This document shows, piece after piece, positions 35,313 through 48,776 of a stretch of 64,000 nt of DNA. The notes under the pieces were generated by a model that was not told the origin of the DNA, searched no databases, and saw nothing but the letters and a program-made list of their open reading frames with translations. Numbering within the stretch: position 1 is the stretch's first letter; the number at the start of each line of letters is the position of its first letter. The translations under genes and the position numbers were made by a program. Source of the DNA: Sphagnum compactum (Eukaryota > Bryophyta > Sphagnopsida > Sphagnales); NCBI GenBank assembly GCA_965153455.1, contig OZ234493.1, forward strand, positions 19,892,213 to 19,956,212. Direction: 5' to 3'.

Positions 35313-38300
35313 CTACCCAATGCCTCACATTGCACCTTCATGATGGAACTTCATGGTAAACCTTCATCATGGGCAATCTGAAAGTGTAAATTTTGGATGC
35401 AATTTGCTACATTTCCTTGTTGCTGTGGCTGCTGTTTGTTTCTTGTGCCTCTGCAGGATTGTGCTATTGTGACTGAATCCACTCTGAGTTTGGTTGCTGA
35501 GCTCAGTTGTGATTATATCAAGTTCTATAGTTGTCTAAGTGATCTTGATGTTCTTTGTTTTGTTGCATGCCGCAGTTGTGACACTTGATCTTGTCAAGAG
35601 AGGAAAGTGGAGTCTAGAGCTGTACACCTAACTCTGAAAGTTACAACTTCTGATCAATATAATTATGATGTTTGTGTACTTGAGTTACAATTGACTTGCA
35701 TGAACCAGTCAGTGATAGAGCTTGTGTTGAATGCAGCGACAGTGAGCTGTTGAATTTAGAGTTCTTTCAATTCTGCAGCCATTTCCTTTTGGTCACACCT
35801 TAAACAAATTGCCCTATTTCTCTGCACACCATACTAACCATCTCAGAAAGTTTGCACTGATTCCAAATGCCCTTGATCTTGACCTCACACTTTACAAGAA
35901 AACAAAGGACAACCAGACGCCTTTTGATAGAGTATGGGAACTTCGTAATTTGGACATCTTCAGTCTTCAAGAACTATTTTCACATTTCTTCTGGATCTCT
36001 CAACTACCCAAAGCCTGTATAAATGCACAAGTGGTTCTTCAACCTAATCAAGCTTTGAGATTGCAATCAAACTACTGCCTGGCATCATTGCTTCTACTCA
36101 TTGCTTAATCTTTATATGTGTACAAGTAGGTGATCAACACCCATTACATGACCAAACTGCAATGAAGTTATTTTTTGATCTGCAACCCAGATGACATACA
36201 CAGAACCTTTGCAGCACTCCCATACCTATAACCAAATGCTCATTACAGGACATTTGGATTTGTCATTGATGAAGGACCCATGAAGGAAGCTCTTGACAAT
36301 GATGGGCAGAAGAAGATCAAGCACTAAAACCTTGTTCAGCTCAATTGTTGTTTAATTTGTATTGATCATATACTGAAGGCGTGGGTTTGTCAATAAAATG
36401 GAACACCAGCATTTCTACCTGAAATACTGATGGCGCACTCAATCTTTGGTCTCCAATGTGCTCTTGGCAACTCCAAAAGAATGGGAGGGCTAATGCCATG
36501 GAGGCCGCAATTGAGCACAGCCAAGTGCCACAAGCCACTAGTTGTTGCCTCTTCAAAACCACCTGCAACATCCTTTCTCTACTAGTGACTACTTGTGTTT
36601 GATTCATCCTTGAGTCCAAATATGCAAAAACACATTTAAAAAGTTTGATTTGTTCAATGAAACACGGAGCTCAATTGCCTAATGATAAACATACACACGC
36701 ATAGATGTTGCAATTAAAGAAATTTGTGAGGCTTTTGTGAATTAGACATCCACTCTACATTCAAGATTAATTGCCATGCTTAGGTGTTCGATGACCCCCA
36801 CATTCCAACAAGTTTGGTGAAATTGAAAACAATCGCAAACCATATATATATGTATAGGTTTCATTTTTCTTAGCTAAACCTTTACCTTTCGATGAAACCT
36901 TTTTGTTTGGATAAACTTTATCTCTTAACAAATCCATTATCTTTTCTTGGCTAAATTTTTACATCTTAACAAAACTTCTATACTTCTTAGTTAAATGTTT
37001 TTTACTTCTTGGTGAAACTTCTATGTTTTGGCAAAACTTTTATATTTGGTAGTTAAACCTCTACCTCTTGGCAAAACTTACTTACCCACCCATTGTCATA
37101 CTTACTTGTGCACTTGTAAATTATGAACTTTAATTGATGAAATTATAACATAAAATGTAGGTATTGCAAATAACTCATTGTTATCTACTTTAATCTTATT
37201 CATACTTGTCATGATGACAAGCCACTAGCCCCAAATGTGGGTATTTTGATTGTAGGAATTTTTTAGCAGTAGTTTTAAACCTCCACCTTCACTTTGGACC
37301 ACTTAACACAAGATGTAACCAATTTAACTAAACAATAGGAATTCAATGTAATTAGGCAATAGGCTTGATAAATTTAGAGTTAAGGAATCATCAAACATTT
37401 ATGAATTTTTGCATTTTTTATATTAATTAAAATCAATTTTAAGTTGGATTTTTGGGGGAAATTTCATATACACATATTTGCAAGAAGATTCATTTTATCT
37501 CTTTTGAAGCTGAGTGGAGTAGGTCTCAAGTTGGGCACTCAAGTTAGAGAGATCACAATAAAGGTAAAAGAATAAACTCTAATTTCATTCATTTACTTTT
37601 ATCATTTCATTATGTTTCAAGTTTAATTCATCATTCATTCCTAGAAGATTATTTTGTCTGGCATTTGTATATGTTTATATAATTATTCATTTTTAGGACA
37701 TCTACCATTAAAATTGTTTAGGTTTAGATAATTATCTTGGGGTAATTAGCTTTAAACTCTAGGGCTAATTCTTCCATTCATTAAGTTTTTCATTTGATTA
37801 ATTTTGAAATTAAAATCATATCCATTTGGATATAATTTCTTGTTGATATAAATTTTCAGTATTTTTTATTTTAGAATTCAATTATAGTTTATAATTTTGT
37901 TTAACTATTCAATGAAATATCTCAAATATTCTTTGGACCATGTTATTTTGGATTCAAAAAAAAAGAAAAATGGAAACTCTTGGTGATAAAAAAACCACTA
38001 TAATTCCATGTTAATACAATTGAATATATAGGATTTCAGGGTAATTTCATTAAATGGTCAATATACAATTTAATGTTATTATTTACTTCTTGAATTACAA
38101 AATTCTGATATTGATATTTATTAATAGGTTTTATTCTATAATAGTTGACAATGTGTTTAGATATTATAATTTATGATATAAATATATTATATTATTAAGC
38201 CTTTTCAAAAAATTATAATTATATTTTAAATATTTTCTATTACATTTGGTCCATTAAATGCAATACTTGTGTAATCAAATCCTATCAAATCAAAGGGGGG

Positions 38301-41300
38301 CTTTTGGTGAGGTTACACAATACATTTTTATGTAAGGTTATTGTGGTAGTATTACATTATAAGAATAGTGATGTGACCACATTAACAATGATTGCAAATT
38401 TTCAATGATGCAAGTATTACAAATTAAGGATTGAAAAAAAATGGGGCATGCCCATAGTCGATGTTTACACATAAAAATGAAGGTATTACTATTTTATTTT
38501 TTAATTTAACCCATCTATAGTGAATTGAAAAATGCTTGTGGAATATGACATAGGGTGATAAGGCAAAGATATTACAAATTGGGATTTGAAAAATAAAAAT
38601 TTGTGGAAAGTTACAAAATTGTATTAAAAATTGAACATGATATGAAAACAAATTAAAAAAATTCCCATTGCAAATTAAGCTATAATGGCCTAACATTATC
38701 CTTTAAGGTGCATCTTCATTCAAGAAGAGTCATTAAAAATGCCCACATTTTTTTGATAATTTGTCGCAATTTATACGACCTTTGTTGCATGGTGATGGGT
38801 GAAAAGTTGTTGATGTTGAATTGCAAGCCAAACCACATTTGCTGCAAAGGCCTCCTTTGTGGTATTTCAAAGCCTAGTGATTAAAAACAATTAGTGTTAT
38901 GATTCAAATGCACAATGGAAAAACAATATTGAAAAAAACATGTTTGTAAATTTACTAGCCATGAATCATTTCCAATTCTTATTACTTACACATGGCTTGT
39001 ATTTCTTTTTTTCAATCCAACTTGGTGGATTTGGAATTCCAATTGTAGGCATCCCATGCGAGCCTAAATGGCTTTGCATTACCAACGTTATTCAATGGAA
39101 TTATTTTGGCAAGCTCATCATCCTATTCAATTTGTGAGAAAACGTTATGTGGGATATACCCCACCTCCCACATGGGCATGCCAATGATGTGTAACAATCT
39201 ATCAAAGGCTAATCTTACTAATGAAGGTCAATGAACCTCTTTAAAGTGTTACACTTTAATTCCAAGTTGATTTCATGCATTTAGTTTCAACTTTCTTTTT
39301 AATTTGATCAATTTTCTTCTTTTCATTACAAGTTTGCCATGCTTATGAATTGCACAAAATGCAAGTATTCATGGTTTGATTTGGCCAAGAATAAAAATCT
39401 AGCCAAAAAACAAAGAAGTTTTATCAAGAAATAAAGGTTTAACCATGAAAGTTTTAAATTTTTGTTTAAAAATAAAAAGGTTTTGTGGAAACGTAAAGGT
39501 TTAACTAAGAAGAAATAAAAGTTTCACAAAAAGGTAATGGTTTAATTTTTTTTTTAAATGTTTGGCCGAAAGGCAAAAGTTTAAACAAGAAAATATAGAG
39601 TTACCAAGTAATGAAGGTTTAAATAGGAAGAAAAAAGGTTTTGCTAAAAGGTAGAGGTTTAGCCAATAAAATATATATGTCTTTTCAAAAAGTAAAGGTT
39701 TAACTAATAAACAAAGAGGTTTTTTTGAAAGGTAGAGGTTTAACCAAATATATATTTTGTTGAAGGTTAGAGATATAATTAAAAAGATATCGAGGTTTTG
39801 TTTATATATATAAACGTTTTGCAAGAGAGTAGAAATGTTTTTCAATTTATAAAATTTTATTAAGAAAACAACTATTTAATTAACTAGGACAATATAAAAA
39901 ATTCACCAAGAAATAGAGGTTTAATCGAGGTAAAAAGGTTTTGCCAAGATATAAAGGTTTAGCTAGGAATGGGGAGGGTGATTATAGGCTTGAAATGTAG
40001 AGATAAATGGGTGGGGTGTAGGTAGGTAGATGGACATGATAGGTAGGTAACTTGGATGGGCAAGGTGGGTAGATGGGCCAATTTTTTTTATGAGGAGGTA
40101 GGCGAGAAAAAAAAATGACCCAACCTCAATGCTTACATCAAGTCTATTAACTTTGATGGGTTCATGTTCATAAAAAATGGAACTAATGTAGTCATGGAGG
40201 TTGGGTCACTCAAGCCCTTTCGACTCCCACTCAATATGGGAATTCCTTATAATGTTGGTTTTTATGTTGGGATCAATGGAACTTCCTTGGTTTTTACCAA
40301 TGTTTTGTGGTTTTCACGTCTTGTTAATGATTTCCAATTCTAGGTTTTTGAAATTTTTAAAGTGAAAGAAGCTCTAACCTAGTTTTGAATTTTGGAAAGT
40401 TTTCATAATCACAAAACATTTGAATTTTATTCTTGAATATTTTTAGAGTAAAAAATATTTCCAATTCCAACTTTTTCATGAAATAACCGTTGATTTAAGG
40501 TAGGTTGTTCTTTTTTCTATTGTACATTATAACCAACCCTACCCTATCGTGGTAGGGTTGTATTTAGGATAGGGTAGGGTTATTAGTAATTCATTTTTCT
40601 ACTGCACATCATTACCATTCAAAGAACCTTATGGAGAAAATGTATGTTTGGTGACAACTACTTATTTCAACATGCAAGCTTGCCAAGGAAGTTTATGGAG
40701 GAAAATTTTTTATGGTTGTGTGAAGAAAAAATTTGACTTGTGAGTTAAAGAAGGAGAGGTAGAAATAAGAAGAAGCAAGTGAAGTGTTTGGTTTAACTTT
40801 TGGGCACAATGTAATCATTTTAATTTGTGGGTTGGAGTGTTATAATTTTGAAAGGTGTTTTTAGTGTTATTTTTTAAGGAACTTTGATTTTTGTTATAGA
40901 AAGGAAATAGGAAGGAAATCAATGAGATGGGAATACAGATGATGGGAAGAGGGGGAAGGATTGCAAATATAGTTTTGTCAATTGGATAGTTTATGGCAAA
41001 ACACAAAATTTGGGTTTTAGCACGTGAATGTGCATTGGATAGAACTATAAAGGTGGATGGTAGCAATAACTCAATTGCTTGATTTTGTGGACTATATGGA
41101 AACTCTTTGAATAATGCAAATCCTTTCTTTTTTTTAATGTTAATTTTAAAACATTTAGATGTGAAAAATGTTTAGGTGTGAAATGTGTGCTTGTAATGGT
41201 CTTGAGAAGGTTCAATAAATTCTCATTGTGCAATTAATCATTCCAACTCTTTGTAGGGTACATAGGTTACACATGGTGTGAATTGTGAATAAACTTTGGA

Positions 41301-43244
41301 TATTAAGTCTCAATTGTGTGTGACATTAATTAATATGTGCACAAACAAATATGCTAGGGCTAAAAAACTTTTGCATATTTTAGCAAAGCAAAATGGAAAG
41401 ATGGGAGGAGTGTTGTCATGGATGATTAGGAGATGTGAATGGTCAAAAGGGAAGCATATCCATCCCAATTTTTTTGTTTTTGATTCACGCTTCATTTTTT
41501 GGTGTTAGAATTTTGTTGTTGTGTTGTCTATTTTTGGCAAGAAAAGGACTAAGGAATCACTCCCTCTTGTTCTTTTTGGTCCTCTCTTTTCAAAATGAGA
41601 AATTGAGGTGTGAAATGGTATCTTTTCAAATTTTGAAGTCCCTATTGTTGTGTGGATAGAAAATGAACTACATGCCACCTACCCCTCTTTTTGGTATTAG
41701 AATTAGGTGAGCAAAATAAGTGTTGATAATACATGGGTGTTGTGAATATTGTCTATATCACCTATGAGCTTTACCCATCATAAAACATAGAAATAAAAAT
41801 TTTATGAACTTAAAAATATTATATTAGTGTTGCCAAAAACTATATTTGATTGACATATGAAATGATTTAAAAATGAGACCAATTCGATCATGTTTCATTA
41901 AAAAAAATTGTGGAAGAAAACTAACACCCATATTTGAAAATTGTGCAAATGCACAATGTTTATTTGTTGTGTGTGTATAAGATCCATTTGTAGCACATAT
42001 GGATCACATTGCACATCGTAGGAACTTTTAGGCCCAAGTACATGCATCATAATCTTTAATCACATCATTTACTGTTTTTGCACCAATAATCTTTTTGGAC
42101 ATTTCATCATTATTGCACTAAGTTTTGTTTTCATAACGAAAATCTTGAATTAAAAACACTCCTTGGAGTTTGCACATGAAATCTTGATCATAGATCTTGT
42201 GTTAGGAACCAAAAGTGTTCACATCAAAAACTATTTCAAATCTTGATATATCTTGTGTTAAGAACCAAGGGCACTCACATAAAAAAAATCTTCAATAGAA
42301 ACTCATAGACCAATAGAATCTCACTTCATCTACAACCTATTTTTGTTAAAAAAACTTCATGCCATAAACTCACATTCACACACACACACACACACACACG
42401 AAAATCATCCAGTGTTAAAAATTTCCACATGAGGAACATTAATGGCAACATTTTTCCTTACAAGATATTATTCATGTTGGTTTTTGTTCTTTACTCATTC
42501 ATGTGCTCAATTTGTAGTAGAAACCTGAAACTCTTAAGTCCCCCATTGATCAATTACAAAAATCCTAGTACTAGATTCAACCAATTAGTAGTATTACTAA
42601 GTTAATACTATAGATTCTTCTAATTGGCCTAGTAGATGATCCATGGCCTTGTCATTTACATAATATTATAAGGCATTATGGATTGTTCATTCCTTGGACA
42701 TTCATTCAATATATTTTTTTTGGAAAAAAAAATTGGTTATTGGGAATAACAATTACCCGAACTACTTGGGACAATTTTAGTACTAAAGGTGTCCCAAGTA
42801 TTTGTTGTCCACATTTTTGAATCCTAGTTTTAATCTTACTTTGTCTAAACTTTCAAGGATGTGAATCATATTTAAACTAAAATCATCAACTTATTTTGCA
42901 TTTTGCATCACAATGGCTTATGAAGTTTGAAAGTATGTGAAAAACAATTAGCATATTGTATGTATTTGAAGGCCAAACCTTGTAAAATTCAACATGTGTT
43001 CTTCTTATGTTCACCTTTGATTTTTTAAACCCTAAAACCTTAAAACCTTACAAATTAAAACCCCAGTATTCACAATACATGAAAAAATTTGCACAACTTT
43101 TGTGTATATAATAAAAACAATTTGATGTTCATTACATTGATTAATTGAAATTTCATATTGGAATCTTGTATGTTCGTCAGTGTTGATGTTTTGATTTATA
43201 GATAATATGGTGGGATAGGGGATATCATTACAAACATGGGATGC
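35313..43244. other. Long AT-rich intergenic stretch with minisatellites
   Basis: No gene is recognised. Degenerate repeats of about 35-42 bp lie at about 36860-37090 (reading AAACCTCTACCTCTTGGCAA) and, in the opposite strand sense, at about 39400-39970 (GGTAGAGGTTTAACCAA). A TAGG-rich tract follows at about 40015-40075. A (CA)n run lies at about 42377-42399. Frames at 35809-36108, 36341-36619 and 41296-41508 lack recognised domains. Confidence 0.5.
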
Positions 43245-44145
43245 TCATGTGACTTAGCATGGGATCATGTCATTGTGATTGTGACCTATATGGGTGTTGC
43301 ATAAAAAAATGGAAATGTAAAAACTATGAATAATTACACGCAAACGGTGCCATTAGAATCAAGGCTCATTTGACAAAGTTGAATTCAGATATCATTAGAT
43401 GTCCCAATCTCCTTGAGGAGGCCTTTACTTTGTTTTATTTGAAAGGGCATGGGAATAACATTTCTAGTGGGTCTATTACAAGGGAAAATCCTACACAATC
43501 TCAAAGTGTATGTTTTGAAATTCCACTATGTCAAACTTCCTTGTCTACATCTTGGTATTTTCTTTTGAAGCAAAAGGTGACACTTGATATTTGTAGTTAT
43601 TTTTACAAGAATAATATTTCATTCCATCTTTTTGACATTCCAACATGGAAGAATATGATCAACTTTGTTGCAAAAATCGAAACAAAGGACTATATAGGAC
43701 CTTCACGAAAGCAACTATGTATAACATTTTTATAAGAAAATGTACAAAATGCCATGAATGACCTTGAACCTTTCAAGTCATTTTGGAAAAAATACAATTG
43801 TATGATTGTCACAAATGAATGGAATGATATGAAGAAAAGAGTAGTCATAAACATTTTGGTTTTTTTTTATAAAGGGTCCATATTTTTGGATGCCATTAAC
43901 ACATTGGATATTCTTGGAGCTCATTTGACAAGTGACCAAATTTTTTAGCACATAAAAAATGCCATTGAAATCATGGGGTTGGACAATGTGATGTAGATTG
44001 TAAATAATGCAACAAATTGCAAAAGGATGGGAAACTAACATTGACATAATACCCAAAAGTTGTTTGGACTTTGTGTGTAGGACATTAGGAGATTACAAAG
44101 GGTGAAAAAGATTCTTGACAAAGAAAAATATGTTATTTAGGTTTG
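43245..44145 (+). mobile_element. Decayed hAT transposase gene (BED finger + DUF659)
   Basis: The first part, with a frame change, reads as a BED-type zinc finger: DLAWDH, then KWKC, then NGAIRIKAHLTK and RCPN. The following frame (43370-43735, then 43754-43948 and beyond) contains FYKNNISFHLFDIPTWKNM, WNDMKKRVVINILVFF, GSIFLDAIN and IMGLDNV..IVNNATNCKRMG, the order and wording of the DUF659 region of plant hAT-like transposases. In-frame stops and shifts interrupt it, so it is not functional. The C-terminal dimerisation domain was not identified; a 61-codon frame at 44295-44480 may be residual coding sequence. Terminal repeats were not found. Confidence 0.7.
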
Positions 44146-44228
44146 GTTTTAAAAAACCTAAGATTTTGCAAATCTACTGATTTTTTCAAAACCTTAAACT
44201 TCATAAATTTGCCCAAAAAAAATGCCTG

Positions 44229-44287
44229 CATGAGTTTCTTAAGAATTGTTATTTACTCAAGAAATAACAATTCTTAAGAAACTCATG
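44229..44287. repeat. Perfect 26-bp inverted repeat with 7-nt loop
   Basis: Arms 44229-44254 and 44262-44287 are exact reverse complements around the loop ACTCAAG; the arm begins CATGAGTTTCTTAAGAATTG. A perfect 26-bp stem this tight is not expected by chance in 64 kb. It lies just downstream of the recognisable hAT transposase. Confidence 0.95.
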
Positions 44288-46834
44288 TTGACGCTTGTGT
44301 AATGTAGGGAGAAGTTTGGGAGACATGTTCCCAAACTATAACCATTTCCTTTACACATTTTGTCACAAGATTGTAGTTCGTGCATTTGTGAATGGAATTA
44401 GAACATTTTTTATCTTGTTTAGACAAAAAGGCATAATAGGTTGGGATCCAAATGAAGAAATTAATATTTGTTCAAGCTAGTTTGTGAGTGGTTGAAGGTT
44501 TAGTTGATGGTCATCCATTGAAAAAACTCAATCAACACAAGATTGATCTCACCAAGGTCCATGACATGCCTACACAAGAAGTGAGAAACATGGATATTAT
44601 GTCTCCTTACAGAAGAGGTTTTACCAAAACCACAATGGCCAAAGAAGGAATGGTGTCATCAAAAAACTATTTCACTTGCAATTTTAAAGGTTTAAGGTTG
44701 ATCTATATTGGAACATTATTCTAAATTTTTGAAAAATGGAAGTGGAGGCGACAACAAACCAAAGGAAGAAACATTTCAAAAGGAAATTAATGTTGATTCT
44801 AAGAGGAGCATCAAATGTGATCCTAATTTGGAATCTTGATTGATTGTCACTAAAAAAATGAAATGAATAATTTTAAATCAATCGTTTTACTTTTTGATTT
44901 CATAGCATTTAATTATCTATAGATGGTCAACTTTGTACTTTGACTTCATGAAAATAATTTTTTGCAAAAAAATTTCAAAACAATTTTTTTTCAAAGCATT
45001 TGACGACTTCTTTTTTAGGTCTTATTATGTTTCTTTCATGTTTTTTGAAACAATTTTAAGCATTTTTTGAAACTTTGTCTCAAAACAATCCTTGCAACAT
45101 TATATTAAGTTGCATTTTGTAGGATGGGGAGGGTTCTTATGCCTAGTATACTTATAAGTGTAACATCCTTCCCATTCTTAAGGAGTAGGTGTAAGATCCC
45201 TCCTTTTTCTTAGAGGGATATTTCCTTTATATATAAGGTTTGTTCTAACTAGAGTAGCAAAAGTTTCCAAGTGTTTTTTTGATAGGTCGTTTGTTTGAAT
45301 GTGGTCCCAAATTGTGGAGCCCTTTGCTTGGCTTGAATGAGGTGATGTGCACGTCATTTTCAGACCAATGTAACAAAAGTTATTGAATTTAAAATGATTT
45401 TCATCTCTGGAAAATAATTTAAATTTTAAAAAACAATATAATTTAGCAAGGTTTCATAAGAACTGTCTGAAATTGAGCCCACTTCCTTCCACCCTAATAG
45501 TATTGGGATGGGTGAACCTTAGGGGATGTTTAATACACTTGGGCCAAAGGCAAGGGCCCACTAGTCATCATGAAATATGTAGAATATGTGTTGTAACATG
45601 AACATGTGCAGAATGTTGATGGGCCAAAAGCAAAATATTGCTTTCATTTGCTTTGAATTATGTAGGTTCATATTTGCCTAGATGTACTTTACACTTCAAA
45701 AAGGTTTCAAATGGAAACCCACAATTTATTGCAGATGCTATATCATAGTTTTTAGTCATTTACAATGGGCCCATATGGGGCTTGTTGCAGTTTCTTTCCT
45801 TGTCTTCAATTTGATGGAAGGTATCAAAGGTCATTAGCTACTAGCTAGCCTTTTCATACCAAGGGGACCTTTTGACCAGCATTCACTAGCCCAAATCTTA
45901 TTGGATGGAATTTATTTTTTTAAATATCTTTTTAAATATGAAAAAATATTTTTTTCATGGAAGATACAAAGTTACTTCATGGAAGTTACAAAGTCACATA
46001 TTCACTAGCCAAAATTTTGATTGGATGGAATTTATTAAAAGATCATTCTCCACTTCATGTTCTATTGGAAGTTTAATTCCATTTGAATAACAATGGCCAG
46101 CACCAAGTCCCAAACCGATCTTGAGGTTGATTTGAACCGTAGTGGGGCCAAACATACTAAACACTAGCATTAAATTCACAACAAACTCCGTTGACAAGCC
46201 CCTTGAGATTGGGATATAGTTATTTAATAAAATCTTCAATTCAATGCAGCCCCTTAGAAAAGGCCACTTGGGTGAATTTTATTGAGACCCACATTTTTTT
46301 TGTGCTCACTATAAATTTTGAAGCTAGGGCCAATCTATTGTTACTTTTGCCTAGAGTAGGCTACTGGGAACATTCTAGAAGAGGACAAAATGGTAGTTGT
46401 TGTTGTTGTCGTCTTATTGTTGGCAATAGAGTTGAACATATTACAAGAGGACAAATAAGATCATTATTGCTTGGGGTTGTTGAGGCCTATGAGAGGAGTC
46501 AATCCCAATGGAGGGTTCCATCCACTTTTAGCCTAAGTCTGTACAAGACTTTCCAAACTACCCAACACACACTTTTAAAAAATTCACATCAGATTTGCAA
46601 AAAACTGGTATCACAAACTTAACAGATTTTTATGTTGTGAGATAAGTTTAATCAAAAGAAAATTGTTAGGGTTATTGTTAGGGTTTAATTCAAAATACTT
46701 CAATTGACAACTTTATATTGATTGTCAAATATTTTCTTATCGTGCTAAACAATTGAATTTGTACCCAGCCATTGCTACTTGCTACTTAGGAATTGATTAT
46801 TGTATATTAGCAGTCCAAGTCTAAGTAGTCGAAA
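44288..46834. other. Intergenic DNA after the hAT relic
   Basis: Frames at 44295-44480, 44488-44724 and 46191-46622 carry no recognised domain. A direct repeat of about 37 bp (ATTCACTAGCC..AAT.TTGATTGGATGGAATT) occurs near 45879 and 46000. No gene is supported. Confidence 0.45.
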
Positions 46835-46982
46835 GGTGCTTTCACACTTGGTGTTGAGGACTCTAGTATTGAGTCCCCAAACACCAAGCTAGTCATTTAG
46901 GACCTAAACTTATTTACCATGAAGCTTTTATGTTCACTTAATATTAAACAATCACCCATTTAACATTAGGTGTGAATGCACC
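46835..46982. mobile_element. 148-bp MITE, copy 2
   Basis: Ends GGTGCTTTCACACTTGGTGT and, in reverse complement, GGTGCATTCACACCTAATGT. The interior matches the copy at 34495-34706 but lacks about 60 bp near the right end. TAA follows the right end; the left flank (AAA) no longer shows a clean duplicate. Confidence 0.7.
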
Positions 46983-48776
46983 TAAGTTGTATGCTTACAT
47001 GATATGCTGCGCTTCTTAAGGTTGAGGAAGTTCTCATACTTGAGAGCTGTAGTTATAACTCCTGCACACAGAGTAAATTCATAGTCAGGGTATCAGGGTT
47101 TAGGGAACCCTACTTTGACAGTGAAATTTATATTGGGAGGCTTTGGATTTTTCAAAAACATTGATATGTGATACACTTTGAAGGTTGCATTGATTTTTCT
47201 GTTTAATTTGTGTAGGGTAAAAGCCTGCGGGCATGGGCATTTCTGAAATTAGGGCGTGCAAGGCAAGAGCCAATCTCTGGCCTGGCTCTGGTCTTGAGCA
47301 AGCCCAATTTTGGTAATGCTCTTGCCTGTGACCTTTAGACTCCCTCCACTTCTCAGATTCAAGTTGAAAGCCATTTGATCCAAACCAGTTAGCTATCTGG
47401 AGAGGACACAGAAGGCTTTCTGGTCTTGTACTCAGGAGTGAGAGTACAAACTTTAAGAGCACAAACATTATTCATCATAACTCCATTCAGGTCATGCATA
47501 GGTGAAAAGAATTTCATGGTATTTTCTTCTCCACAGGGCCCATTTTTATAGCAATGTATTTTTTCTTTGCTCATCATCTTCACAAGATTGTTGCAAATGA
47601 ACAGCTAAGGAGTCAGGATAGAGAGAAAATAAGACAACCCAGCAAAGGCTTCTCCATGTATGACAGAATTGATAGTTGCTAGAATGCACCCATTCCTCTC
47701 CAGCACTGGACCAGATCCATCCATGTTCAAATCTCACCCCTCTGTTCTCATCTCCCATTTCTCTTCCCTTATATCCATGAATTCTCACTTTAAACACCAC
47801 AGGCCAAAGCAGTGATAGCTATGCTGTATCTGCTCTCTCAGCCAAACAAGCTGATCATCCTCCTCCCCGTGACTAAAGCACGCATAAGCATTCCAACATG
47901 ATTCTATAGCCCTTGGCCTGGTGGAGTTTCCCAAAAGTTTGCTGAGACACAGCTACAGACTAGGGTAAGAATACCATACCCAATCTGCAAACCAGCACAT
48001 GCCATGCAAGAAGAGACTGGACAAAAAGTAGTACATCCTGCCCTAGCCTGAGAGACACACCGAAAAGATAGACAGAGATACAGAGACAGCCATAGATAGC
48101 ATTCTAGGAGTATAATCAATGACAAGGCTGCTGCTGCAGCCAACTTTACCAGATCTGGATGGCAGAAGCCAATTTGCTAGGAGCCATTTGGGCCTGGAAG
48201 ACCACCCAAAAATACGATACAACACATGAAGTGATCAATATATATACTAGTAATAACAAACTAGGTGATACTTCCCAGACTCCATGGTATTTGTACCTGA
48301 CAAAGCAAGAAAAGGTGCCCAATGGAAGAATGATGGCAGTGGCTTTAACCATCCAAGATCTACAGCCCTATAAATGCACACAGCCAATCCCAACAGATTC
48401 CTCCTTCCAGCATGGCATGTGCTGGTTTGCAGAATGTAGTACACATCTGTGTCCAACTCCTTATAATGACTTCCTAAGAACCTGAAACCTGAGAACAAAT
48501 CAGAAAAGTTTTGCAGACCTAAACTGCTAAGAAAGAAAGATAGAACTCAAATGGTGGAGCATAACCCTGATGCTGAGAACACCAACACATCAAGCCAACC
48601 TAAAATCTCCATCTATGCTTCCCATCTGAGCTGCTGCAGGGCTCTCTATCTATATCAACTTTGGACAATCTCTTCAATCGTACATATAATCATGTTTTCT
48701 CCAAACAGAGACCTTCTTGATCACAAAGGTGACACTAAGCGAGAAATTGTTGGAGTCTCATTGCTGATGCTGCCTG
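46983..48776 (-). other. Spacer and probable 3' UTR of the kinase gene
   Basis: Minus-strand frames at 47100-47468 and 47546-47800 are unrecognised. The segment nearest the kinase stop (about 47900-48776) has higher G+C than deeper spacer and is likely transcribed as 3' UTR. I saw no poly(A) tract immediately after the stop. Confidence 0.4.

Noticed and set aside
46191-46622. 143-codon plus-strand frame
   Set aside because: Leucine- and cysteine-run composition without domain motifs; overlaps no supported gene.
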